NCBI GenBank assembly: GCA_963665935.1
Contig: OY762510.1
Span: 558,001 to 622,000 of the forward strand
From: Syntrophus sp963665935
GTDB taxonomy: Bacteria > Desulfobacterota > Syntrophia > Syntrophales > Syntrophaceae
Direction of reading: 5' to 3'
Length of the DNA stretch: 64,000 nt
In this document: positions 16,201 through 24,340 of the stretch, piece after piece
Numbering within the stretch: the first letter of the stretch is position 1
Layout: the number at the start of each line of letters is the position of its first letter
Notes under the pieces: generated by a model
Told to the model about the DNA's origin: nothing
The model's database searches: none
What the model saw: the letters and a program-made list of their open reading frames with translations, nothing else
Translations under genes and position numbers: made by a program

Positions 16201-17634
16201 ATGAGCGCTCGCAAAATAACCATCGAGCCTGTGACGAGAATCGAAGGCCACGGGCGTATCACGATTCATCTGAACGATCAGGGGGAAGTCGAACAGACCT
16301 TCTTCCATGTGGATGAGTTCCGCGGACTGGAAAAGTTCACCGAGGGGCACCCTTATTTTGAAATGCCGCAGATCACCCAGCGCATCTGCGGCATCTGTCC
16401 CGTGAGCCACCATCTGGCGGCCGCCAAGGCCTGTGATCGTGTCGCCCGTGTGGAGCCCACCCGGCCGGCGAATCTTTTGCGGGAACTGATGCACATGGGC
16501 CAGATGATCCAGTCCCACGGGATGCACTTTTTCCATCTCGCGGCCCCGGATCTGCTGCTGGGCTTTGACGCCGATCCAGCGGAACGCAACGTTCTCGGGA
16601 TCATCAAGGCAAACCCGGAACTCGCCCTCAAGGCCGTTGCCCTGCGCCGCTACGGGCAGCAGATCATTGAGAGAATGGGCGGGGGCAAACGCATCCATCC
16701 CAATCTCGCTGTCGCCGGAGGCGTCAACGCCCCCTTGAGCATTGCAGACCGGGACGCCATCGCCTCAGAACTCCCCGAAATGATCGAGATCGGTAAGCTG
16801 GCCATCATTATCGCCCGGGGTTGGCTGGACTCGAACAGGGAACTTGCCAACGCCTTTGCCTCCTTCCCCTCCAACTACATGGGATTGGTCGACGAGGAAG
16901 GCGGCCTGCAGCTTTACGATGGGGAAATCCGGATGAAGGATGCCAAGGGGAATTACCTGGCTCAGTTTCCAGCAGACGCCTACCTCTCGCATATCGCTGA
17001 GCACGTGGAGTCATGGTCGTTTCTGAAACACCCCTACTACCGGAAACTGGGATTTCCGCAGGGATTCTACCGCGTCGGCCCCCTGGGGCGGATGAACGTG
17101 ATCGACAAGATTGGCACCCCCCTGGCCAACGAAGAATTCAAGCAGTTCCGTACCATCAACGGCGGAAAACCCGTCGAGGGATCCCTCTACTACCATTACG
17201 CCCGGATGATCGAGGTGCTCTACAGCCTCGAACGTGTGGGGCAGTTACTGGACGATCCGGACATCCTCTCCCGTGACGTCCGCAACTACCCGGCTAATCT
17301 GCAGATCCCCGGCCATGGAATAGGCGTCATCGAAGCGCCCCGCGGGACCCTGTTCCACGATTACAGCACGGATGAAAACGGACTCCTGACGAGGGTAAAC
17401 CTCATTGTGGCCACGGGCAACAACAACTGGGCCATGCATACGGCATCAGGAGCGGTGGCGAAGGCCTTCGTGAAGGGCAACGAGCTCACCGAAGGCATGC
17501 TGAACCGGGTGGAGGCGGCGATCCGCTGCTATGATCCATGCCTTTCCTGCTCTACCCACGCGATCGGCAAGATGCCTCTGGACATATCGCTGATTGCCGC
17601 AGACGGCACCTTGCTGGACCGCATCGTCCGCTGA
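16201..17634 (+). CDS. hoxH: [NiFe] hydrogenase large subunit (HoxH type, group 3)
   Basis: This 477-residue catalytic subunit carries the Ni-binding motifs RICGICPVSHH (about 60-71) and DPCLSCSTHAIG near the C-terminus. The N-terminal PVTRIEGHGRI motif is also present. The DPC-x2-C-x2-H motif is followed by a 24-residue extension that would be removed by a maturation protease during Ni insertion; a protease gene lies 90 bases downstream. The sequence resembles bidirectional, NAD-linked group 3d HoxH more than F420- or heterodisulfide-linked forms, and the HoxU-like and HoxY genes agree. HoxE and HoxF are missing, so NADH would have to reach it through HndA/HndC or a partner encoded elsewhere. 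Confidence 0.93.
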   Translation: MSARKITIEPVTRIEGHGRITIHLNDQGEVEQTFFHVDEFRGLEKFTEGHPYFEMPQITQRICGICPVSHHLAAAKACDRVARVEPTRPANLLRELMHMGQMIQSHGMHFFHLAAPDLLLGFDADPAERNVLGIIKANPELALKAVALRRYGQQIIERMGGGKRIHPNLAVAGGVNAPLSIADRDAIASELPEMIEIGKLAIIIARGWLDSNRELANAFASFPSNYMGLVDEEGGLQLYDGEIRMKDAKGNYLAQFPADAYLSHIAEHVESWSFLKHPYYRKLGFPQGFYRVGPLGRMNVIDKIGTPLANEEFKQFRTINGGKPVEGSLYYHYARMIEVLYSLERVGQLLDDPDILSRDVRNYPANLQIPGHGIGVIEAPRGTLFHDYSTDENGLLTRVNLIVATGNNNWAMHTASGAVAKAFVKGNELTEGMLNRVEAAIRCYDPCLSCSTHAIGKMPLDISLIAADGTLLDRIVR

Positions 17635-17657
17635 AATTTGCAAACGCTATCCACGAT

Positions 17658-17706
17658 AAAGAAAAGGGGAAAGGCAACGCGATTTCCCCTTTTCTTTATT
17701 TTTTAT
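17658..17706 (+). terminator. Rho-independent terminator or attenuator between hoxH and its protease
   Basis: A perfect 15-bp stem (AAAGAAAAGGGGAAA with TTTCCCCTTTTCTTT) with a 10-base loop is followed by ATTTTTTAT. It lies between hoxH and the protease gene on the same strand with no clear promoter after it, so the protease is probably made from partial read-through. Confidence 0.85.
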
Positions 17707-17723
17707 CTCCTGGACAACTCCCG

Positions 17724-18269
17724 ATGAAACAAAAAAAACGAACCCTGCTGATCGGTTTCGGCAACCTGGATCGCGCCGACGACGGCGTTGCCTATCACGT
17801 CATAAATGTCTTCCGGAAGCGATGGGGGCAGAAAGCGCTGGATGAGGACCAAACCGGCCTGGAGGAACTCGGGCGCCTTGTGGATTCCATCTTCATCGTT
17901 CAGCTTTCCCCGGAAATGATCGATCTGCTTGACGAATACGAACAGGTGATCTTCGTAGACGCCCATGTCGACCCGGCCCTGGATGAACTGCACTACAGTC
18001 CTGTATGCCCTGACGAAGCCGGCCTGACGTTCACTCACCACCTGAGCCCGGCAACCCTGCTGGCCTTTTTCAAGGCTCTCCGCGGTCGTGATATGGAGGG
18101 CCATCTGATTTCGATTTTAGGCCGCAACTTCGATTTTCATCGCAACCTCTCCCCGGAAACCCTTTCTCTTGTGGAAGGGGCTGTCAATTGGATCTTGGGC
18201 CTGCTCGACGAGGATGTCCTTCCCGCTTCGGATCAAAGGGAAACTTCAGCAAAAGAAATCCCAGTTTGA
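17724..18269 (+). CDS. Hydrogenase maturation protease (HoxW/HycI-like)
   Basis: This 181-residue protein starts LLIGFGNLDRADDGVA, the hallmark Gly-Asn-x-x-Arg-x-Asp-Asp-Gly motif of [NiFe] large-subunit endopeptidases, and has VDAHVD in the middle plus a His-containing HHLSP segment. Acidic and His side chains of these motifs bind the Ni of the immature large subunit before its C-terminal peptide is cut off; hoxH upstream has such a peptide. The ATG at 17724 is preferred, since the frame further upstream overlaps hoxH. It is separated from hoxH by a strong terminator-like hairpin. Confidence 0.85.
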   Translation: MKQKKRTLLIGFGNLDRADDGVAYHVINVFRKRWGQKALDEDQTGLEELGRLVDSIFIVQLSPEMIDLLDEYEQVIFVDAHVDPALDELHYSPVCPDEAGLTFTHHLSPATLLAFFKALRGRDMEGHLISILGRNFDFHRNLSPETLSLVEGAVNWILGLLDEDVLPASDQRETSAKEIPV

Positions 18270-18386
18270 AACGGCCAGCCCCACTCTCCCCGTTAAAAAT
18301 TCGTTGCCTTTATCCCCCTTTTTTGGCAATGATCAGGTCGCTTCTATCTAATCGACATTTCAAAATCTTTTTGAGGATCAGCGAAA

Positions 18387-19643
18387 ATGGATACTACCCC
18401 CAAGGGAAACCGTCTGCACATCGCTCTGCTGGGACGCACCAATGTCGGCAAATCCAGTTTTCTGAACATGATGGCCGGTCAGGATATCGCCATCACTTCC
18501 CCTGTGGCGGGAACCACGACGGATGTCGTGGAAAAAGCCATGGAGCTGCTTCCTCTGGGACCCGTCCTGTTTCTGGATACCGCAGGGCTGGACGACATCT
18601 CGGAACTTGCTTCGTTGCGTCTGAAGAAAACGGAAAAGATTTTCGATCGCGCCGATGTCGCCATCCTCGTGACGGAGCCGGATGTCTGGGGGAATTATGA
18701 AGAGGAAGTTCTTGCGGAAATGGACAAACGGAAGGTTCCCGTTCTTGTCGTCATCAACAAGATCGATCTGAACCGACCGTCAGAAACCTTTCTTTGCGAA
18801 CTCAGGGCAAGAACCTCCCATGTCGTACCGGTCTCCAGTTTCGACGTTCAAAAGCGTGACGCCTTCGTGGATGCCCTGAAGCGACAGTTGCTGGAAGTCG
18901 CCCCCGATGACTTCGTACAGCCCCCGTCCCTGGTGGGCGATCTCCTGCCTCCCGGTGGACTGGCCGTTCTGGTTGTACCCATCGATCTGCAGGCTCCCAA
19001 GGGCCGTCTGATCCTCCCCCAGGTCCAGACGATCCGCGACGCCCTGGACAACGATGCGGCGATCCTCATCGTCAAGGAGAGGGAACTGCCGGCCACCCTG
19101 GCCCTGCTGAACCGGCTCCCGGATGTCGTGATCTGTGATTCTCAGGCCATTCTCAAGGTTTCCGCCGATGTGGCTCCGGCCATCCCTCTGACCACCTTTT
19201 CCATCCTTTTTGCCCGTCAGAAGGGAGATCTTGCCGCGGCAGCCGAGGGGGCCGCCCAGATCGAAACCTTGCAATCCGGGGACAAGGTCCTCATCGCCGA
19301 AGCCTGTTCCCATCACCCCCTGCAGGACGATATCGGCCGGGTCAAGATCCCCCGCTGGCTGAAGCAATACGTGGGGGGAGACATCCGCACGGATGTCTCG
19401 GCAGGACGGGATTACCCGGAAAACCTCCGGGAATACAAGTTGGTCATCCACTGCGGCGGCTGCATGCTGACCCGGCGGGAAATGCTCAGCCGGATGCAAC
19501 AGGCCCGAGAGGCCCAGGTGCCGGTCACCAATTACGGGCTGGCGATATCCTTCACCCAGGGAGTCGCCCGGCGGGTCCTCTCCCCCTTCCCCTCCGCCCT
19601 TCTCGCCTACGACCGGAAGATGAAGGAACTTCCGTCGCGTTAG
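18387..19643 (+). CDS. hydF: [FeFe] hydrogenase H-cluster maturation GTPase HydF
   Basis: This 418-residue HydF is the scaffold that receives the 2Fe subcluster and delivers it to the [FeFe] hydrogenase. The GTPase motifs are G1 GRTNVGKSSF (about 16-25), the G3 DTAGLDD near 70 and the G4 NKID near 128. The C-terminal [4Fe-4S] ligands appear as a Cys-His motif in EACSHH near 308 and HCGGC near 357-361. The start follows TTGAGGATCAGCGAAA. HydE and HydG, its partners, are not in the window. Its location beside the [NiFe] protease puts maturation genes for both metal types together. Confidence 0.93.
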   Translation: MDTTPKGNRLHIALLGRTNVGKSSFLNMMAGQDIAITSPVAGTTTDVVEKAMELLPLGPVLFLDTAGLDDISELASLRLKKTEKIFDRADVAILVTEPDVWGNYEEEVLAEMDKRKVPVLVVINKIDLNRPSETFLCELRARTSHVVPVSSFDVQKRDAFVDALKRQLLEVAPDDFVQPPSLVGDLLPPGGLAVLVVPIDLQAPKGRLILPQVQTIRDALDNDAAILIVKERELPATLALLNRLPDVVICDSQAILKVSADVAPAIPLTTFSILFARQKGDLAAAAEGAAQIETLQSGDKVLIAEACSHHPLQDDIGRVKIPRWLKQYVGGDIRTDVSAGRDYPENLREYKLVIHCGGCMLTRREMLSRMQQAREAQVPVTNYGLAISFTQGVARRVLSPFPSALLAYDRKMKELPSR

Positions 19644-19855
19644 CTCCTCAGGAATCCGCGTACTGGTCTTGCTACCGAGTCCCTGTCCGGAACGGTATTT
19701 TCCTTTACACCGATCGGGATAAGGATACTCAAAACATCCTGCCGCCCCAAAATTCCCAGATAAAAATGCCCACCAGCCAGCCGCAGCACCTGGGATCCGC
19801 AGTTCCCTTTTCGCCAACAACGACATCCGCCATAATTTGCGCCATCAACTTTTCA
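19644..19855. other. Non-coding spacer upstream of the CHAT operon
   Basis: With the promoter that follows, this forms a 384-base gap between hydF and the CHAT gene. I see no gene, terminator or repeat here; the few short open frames have no recognisable domain. Confidence 0.5.
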
Positions 19856-19884
19856 TTGACATATTGCCACGATCTCCTTATAAA
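19856..19884 (+). promoter_or_regulatory. Sigma70-like promoter of the CHAT/caspase operon
   Basis: TTGACA (19856-19861), a 17-base spacer and TATAAA (19879-19884) form a near-consensus sigma70 promoter about 145 bases upstream of the CHAT gene. It is the only strong promoter-like sequence in the 384-base gap after hydF, so the five following genes are probably transcribed from here. Confidence 0.65.
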
Positions 19885-20027
19885 TATCTTAATAAATGCA
19901 AGTTGTTATCAGTTAAAAACCATCAAGAAACCTCCTTTGATCTTAATGAGGAACCGTTCAAAGCGGGACTCTCATTACTGAAACAACATTCTGAAATTTC
20001 ATGCGCAACCGGAAGGGAGGCCTGCAG

Positions 20028-22601
20028 ATGAGGAATATCCCCGGAAAACGACGGGTCAAGTCCGTCTGGACATCAGAGAATCCCCTCGACTGCGGACGAC
20101 ACGACTTTCTTCGTTCGCGGGTCCTGCTTGTCATGGCCATCCTGATGGCGATCCTCATGTCGGCGCCGGACTGCGCGACTTCGGCCGACAGTCGGGCAGC
20201 AGCGCTGCAGAAACGGGCAATCCAGCGCATCGACAATTATATCGAACATTTCCGTAATACAGGCGATCAGAAGACCCTTCTGCCTGAACTGCACCAAGCC
20301 GAGGGGGAACTTTTTCAAAGCCTGAATGAATTCCAATGGTCTGGGAACCTGTCGGATGCAGCCCTCTGCCTCATCAAATTAGGGGATATACAACGGTATC
20401 AGGAAAAGTGGATGGATGCCCTTCGCTATTACCGGGATGGAGAGAAACTGGCCCGTCAGTCAAACCGTGATGCCTATCAGGCCATGGCACTCATCGGGCA
20501 GGCAAGAGCGGAATATCTGGGGCTTCGAGAATATGGAAACGCCCTCTCACATGCCGAAAAGGCCAGTGAGCTCAGTTCGCTCTCTAATGACTACAACTAT
20601 CTCTTCGATGCACTGAATCTAAAGGCTGAGATCCTGATCGCCCAAGGTCAATTGATCCCGGCCTTCGACACGCTCGGTCGGGCATCCTCCGTCCTTCAGA
20701 AGTACTTTCTATATTTCTACTTCGACCGCGCCGATATTTACCTCAAGTTCGCGGAAAAATGCGACTATGAGAAGAGTCTTGAACCCTGTTATGAAGCCCT
20801 GGACCGCGCCAAGGAAGATTTCTCCCGGGTGCTTGCCATCGCCGAGGAACTAGGTTATCAAGGCCTTGTCGATCATGTCAAATCCGTTCTCAGAGATGCA
20901 GACATGCGCAGGAAGATGATCAGCTTCCAGGAGCGCAGCCATGCCCTGATCGCCGGGGCTTCCCCGTTTCATCCCCGGAAGCCCGGTGATGTCCTGGTCA
21001 GCGACAAGTTCCTGTCAACCGGCCGGGATATTCCCCCGGAACAGCCGGCCGGGATCCGGCAGTCAGGTGTGATGAAGACCGGAGATGCACGGAGCTCCTA
21101 TATCGAGGGGCTGCGCTTTGACATGCAGGGTCATCGCGACTCCGCCCTTCAATCCTATCTCAAGGCGGTTGATTTACTTGAGCAGGACCGCCGCAGGCTC
21201 TGCGACGAAAAGAGCCGTGAGACCTTATTCGAAGACAAGATCGAGTTCTACTACATGCCCATCCTACACCTCCTTGAGCGCGGCAGGGTGGCAGAGGCCT
21301 TTGACCTGATGGAACGGTCCCGTTCGCGGGGGATGGCAGACCTGCTCGCGCGCAAGTCCCTTTCCCTCGGCGGAGAAAGGGACCAGTCCCTGTACGGCAC
21401 AGTTCAGAAAGAGGGGGCCGAGATCGCCCGCCTCCAGTCAAACCTCTTGATAGAGGATAGCAAGCCGGACCCGGAGCGATCGCCTGATACCATTTTTCGG
21501 ATCAGGCAGGAGCTAAAGAAGCACGAGACAGAGTATCGCCGGCTTGTTGACCGCCTGGCAAAAGAAGCGCCAAAGGCAAGGTCCCTGGTGGTCTCGGAGC
21601 CGGTGTCACTCAAGGCGCTGCAACAGGCGATGAAGCGTGACGGCTACGAGGTTCTCCAGTACCTGATCCTGGAGCATGGGGTCATTCTGTGGCACATCAG
21701 CGGCGATGCGGTGCATGTACGGAACGTGTTTCTCCCCCGGTCGGAACTCGCACGGAAAGTCGGAGCGCTGCGGGAGTCCCTGTCGCGCGGGGACCGGCCA
21801 TTCGACGCCCGGAGTGCGCAGGAGCTGTATCTCTTCCTGGTGCAGCCTGCCAGGCAGTGGTTCAAGACAAACGCTCTGGTTGTGATTCCCCACGAAGACC
21901 TTGCCTACATCCCCTTTCAGGTATTCCAGAACCCTGCAGACAATCGGTATCTCGGAGAGGAATTCCGGATCACCTATGCCCCCAGCGCAACGGTCCTGGC
22001 TTCCTTTTCCCAAAGCGGTCATATGCGCGGAACGCTGCTGGCGGTCGCGGACCCGGGAATACCAAGGGCACAGGAGGAGGTAAAATCCATCGCAAGGCTC
22101 TTTCCCGGCAGGAGCAAGATTGTTTGTGATCAGCTTGCCCGGGAGACGGACATCAAGGCCTGGGCGGGCCATTATGACATCCTGCACCTCTCGGCTCACG
22201 GCAGGTTCGATGCCCAAAGCCCGATCCTTTCCTACGTCCAACTCGGTGCGGGAGGTTCTGACGACGGCAGACTCACAGCCGCCGAGATGTTCGACCTGCC
22301 CCTGGAAAAGAACCGTTTGGTCGTGCTCAGTGCTTGCGAAACAGGACGCGCCAAGACCACGCACGCCAACGAAATCCCGGGCATGACGAGGGCGCTTTTA
22401 TACGCGGGAGCGAAGGCCCTGGTCCTGTCCTCGTGGGAGGTGGATTCCGCTTCCACAGCCCTCTGGATGGAAACATTCTACCGGGAAGCAAGGGAGCAGC
22501 CATTGAATGAGGCAGCCCGCCGCGCCCTGGTCGCGGTCAAGACACATCCTCAATACGGCCACCCCTATTTCTGGGGGGCCTATACCCTGACGGGGAGGTA
22601 G
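20028..22601 (+). CDS. Exported TPR-CHAT domain protein (clan CD protease-like)
   Basis: An 857-residue protein. The ATG at 20028 follows GGAAGGGAGG by 7 bases and is preferred over one 27 bases upstream. A basic N-terminus and hydrophobic stretch (LLVMAILMAILMSAP, about 34-48) suggest a signal peptide or anchor. TPR-like helical repeats fill about 70-300 and a coiled-coil-rich linker follows. The CHAT domain occupies about 570-857 with its His in HLSAHGRF (His724) and Cys in LSACETG (Cys770). CHAT proteins are caspase relatives; known examples include separase-like proteases and defence effectors, but many have no known substrate. Both catalytic residues are present. It is the first of five co-directional genes, including another caspase-like protein. 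Confidence 0.9.
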   Translation: MRNIPGKRRVKSVWTSENPLDCGRHDFLRSRVLLVMAILMAILMSAPDCATSADSRAAALQKRAIQRIDNYIEHFRNTGDQKTLLPELHQAEGELFQSLNEFQWSGNLSDAALCLIKLGDIQRYQEKWMDALRYYRDGEKLARQSNRDAYQAMALIGQARAEYLGLREYGNALSHAEKASELSSLSNDYNYLFDALNLKAEILIAQGQLIPAFDTLGRASSVLQKYFLYFYFDRADIYLKFAEKCDYEKSLEPCYEALDRAKEDFSRVLAIAEELGYQGLVDHVKSVLRDADMRRKMISFQERSHALIAGASPFHPRKPGDVLVSDKFLSTGRDIPPEQPAGIRQSGVMKTGDARSSYIEGLRFDMQGHRDSALQSYLKAVDLLEQDRRRLCDEKSRETLFEDKIEFYYMPILHLLERGRVAEAFDLMERSRSRGMADLLARKSLSLGGERDQSLYGTVQKEGAEIARLQSNLLIEDSKPDPERSPDTIFRIRQELKKHETEYRRLVDRLAKEAPKARSLVVSEPVSLKALQQAMKRDGYEVLQYLILEHGVILWHISGDAVHVRNVFLPRSELARKVGALRESLSRGDRPFDARSAQELYLFLVQPARQWFKTNALVVIPHEDLAYIPFQVFQNPADNRYLGEEFRITYAPSATVLASFSQSGHMRGTLLAVADPGIPRAQEEVKSIARLFPGRSKIVCDQLARETDIKAWAGHYDILHLSAHGRFDAQSPILSYVQLGAGGSDDGRLTAAEMFDLPLEKNRLVVLSACETGRAKTTHANEIPGMTRALLYAGAKALVLSSWEVDSASTALWMETFYREAREQPLNEAARRALVAVKTHPQYGHPYFWGAYTLTGR

Positions 22602-22603
22602 CC

Positions 22604-23569
22604 ATGGTGCAGGGCTGGAAGGATTTTACCGAAAAGATCACGGAGCTGAGCGGGAAATGGACCGCCTTTACGGCGCTGGGAAGTTTCTTGCTCTATGCCC
22701 TCGGATACCTCACACTCCGGTTCCACCTGACGGCCCTGGGTGTGGGCACCGACCTGGCGGTGCTGGACGAGAGATACCTTTTTGCCGGCGCCAAATTCCT
22801 GATCTATTTTGTCTCTGCAGTCCCCATTGTCCTGCTCCTGCTGATCGTTCCAGCCGCGCTCGGATTTCTTGCGTACCGGCTGCTCCCCTTGCGGATCAGG
22901 TCAAAGATTCGAATTGCCGGTTCGTCTTTCTGGCAATGGCTTACTTCTCCAGGAATGGGATGGGTCGCATTCACCCTGGCAGGCATCGTTTTTTCGGTGA
23001 TTGTGATCCAGTTCGTCATGCGCCAATGTTTCCTCTTCAGCAACTTACTGTTAGGCGATAAGCTGCCTGATCCTGCCTGGCTGAGAGCTCTGCTCCTCGA
23101 CGATACAGACGGCCGCCGTTCCCTCTATTTCACAGGGCTCCTGGCAGGCAGCGCCGTTCTGCTGGGAATTTCCCTCATCCTGGGAAAGAAGGGACAGCCT
23201 GCCGGATTTTCGCAGTTCCTGCAGGTCCTCCTGGGGATTCTTACCACGATCCAATTTCTGATGCTGCCGGTAAACTACGGCATCCTCATCATGGACAGGG
23301 TCATGCCAAGGGTGGAGAGCATGGGTGAACAGAAGCTCAGTCAAGGGCAGACCGCCTGGCTGGTCTGGGAGGGGAAGGAGGGAATGACCTATCTCATCAG
23401 AACCGTCGGAAAAGAGAGGGAACAGAAAGCCCTGGTGACCATTCCTCGTAAGGATGTGAAAGAAACCAGGATCATCGCCTACGATCCCATCCTGCGAACG
23501 CTCTTCGCGCACCCGGTAAAGGAGAAGGAAAACACGGAAGGTGTAAAGCCACAAGGAGGCCGGCAATGA
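22604..23569 (+). CDS. Membrane protein of unknown function between CHAT and caspase genes
   Basis: This 321-residue protein has about five hydrophobic segments: near residues 20-45, 65-98, 123-143, 170-190 and 205-230. A soluble C-terminal region of about 80 residues follows. I do not recognise the family. The start is 2 bases after the stop of the CHAT gene, and its stop overlaps the next start (ATGA), so it is translationally coupled on both sides. The most economical guess is an inner-membrane anchor or channel working with the two protease-like proteins; nothing in the sequence proves this. Confidence 0.75.
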   Translation: MVQGWKDFTEKITELSGKWTAFTALGSFLLYALGYLTLRFHLTALGVGTDLAVLDERYLFAGAKFLIYFVSAVPIVLLLLIVPAALGFLAYRLLPLRIRSKIRIAGSSFWQWLTSPGMGWVAFTLAGIVFSVIVIQFVMRQCFLFSNLLLGDKLPDPAWLRALLLDDTDGRRSLYFTGLLAGSAVLLGISLILGKKGQPAGFSQFLQVLLGILTTIQFLMLPVNYGILIMDRVMPRVESMGEQKLSQGQTAWLVWEGKEGMTYLIRTVGKEREQKALVTIPRKDVKETRIIAYDPILRTLFAHPVKEKENTEGVKPQGGRQ

Positions 23570-24297
23570 AAAGCAGGTTCTTGTTTCATTCCATATTTCT
23601 CATGGTTCTTTTTGGTGTTTTGATCTCCACGCCCCTTGAGGCCGAGTCCGTTCTCGAGAAGATCCTCCGGGTCTCCGGCATCTCTGCAACGCCGGGCCAG
23701 GTGAAAGGCATCGAGGAAGAGAATTTCAGGGGTGACCTGATGCTCGTCGACCTGAAGCAGAATCTACACCGGAAGATTTCGTCCGGAGGAGGATATCGCT
23801 CCCCCGTTTTCGATCCAACAGACCAGAACATCCTGGCCCTCAAGGGTGGCGCCCTCGTCCGGATACCCTGCGCAGGAGGTCAGGGAGAAACCGTGCAGAG
23901 CGCCCCGGGGATCACCAAACTCCTAGGCGTCGATCGCAGCGACCCCGATAAGCTCCTCGTTCTTTTCAAGACGGAGGGCAACGAAAACGCCGTTGGATTT
24001 TTGTCCCTCAGGAGCGGCCAGGTATCGCCCCTTTCCCTGGATCTGAAAACCAGGGAGGAGCGAGAGATGCTGAATCATCTCCAGGGCTGGGAGCGGGACT
24101 ACGGCGAGGTGAAGCTCTACCCGCAGGAGAGGCAAAAGGAAGCCCTGGGCGGGACGACGATTGTCTATTCCGATGTCTTCCTGCAGTGCAGTAATGAATT
24201 CCCCGTAAATATCAGCAACTGCGACGGAAAGAACTGCGGCCAGCCTTCCCTTTCCCATAATGGAAATCTCGTGGTGTATGTGGCCCAGAAGAAATAA
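23566..24297 (+). CDS. Exported TolB-like (beta-propeller fragment) protein
   Basis: This 243-residue protein begins with a signal-peptide-like segment (IFLMVLFGVLISTPLEAES). The mature part contains propeller-blade-like stretches such as YRSPVFDPTDQNILAL and DKLLVLFKTEGNENAVGF, which resemble TolB/WD-type repeats. A C-terminal segment with four Cys (CSNEFPVNISNCDGKNC) could form disulfides outside the cytoplasm. It is too short for a full propeller, so it may pair with the WD40 protein encoded next. The start overlaps the preceding stop by 4 bases. I cannot assign a function. Confidence 0.7.
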   Translation: MKSRFLFHSIFLMVLFGVLISTPLEAESVLEKILRVSGISATPGQVKGIEEENFRGDLMLVDLKQNLHRKISSGGGYRSPVFDPTDQNILALKGGALVRIPCAGGQGETVQSAPGITKLLGVDRSDPDKLLVLFKTEGNENAVGFLSLRSGQVSPLSLDLKTREEREMLNHLQGWERDYGEVKLYPQERQKEALGGTTIVYSDVFLQCSNEFPVNISNCDGKNCGQPSLSHNGNLVVYVAQKK

Positions 24298-24340
24298 CAC
24301 TCTCACGGGGGAAAGATTTCCCGGAATGGAGGGGAAGACG

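Noticed and set aside
15646..16698. 350-codon minus-strand frame opposite hoxY and hoxH
   Set aside because: The [NiFe] subunit motifs are on the plus strand; this frame has none.
18780..19826. 348-codon minus-strand frame opposite hydF
   Set aside because: HydF motifs are clear on the plus strand; this frame has no domain and no ribosome site.
19766..20031. Short plus-strand frames upstream of the CHAT gene
   Set aside because: They overlap the promoter, have no ribosome site and show no domain.
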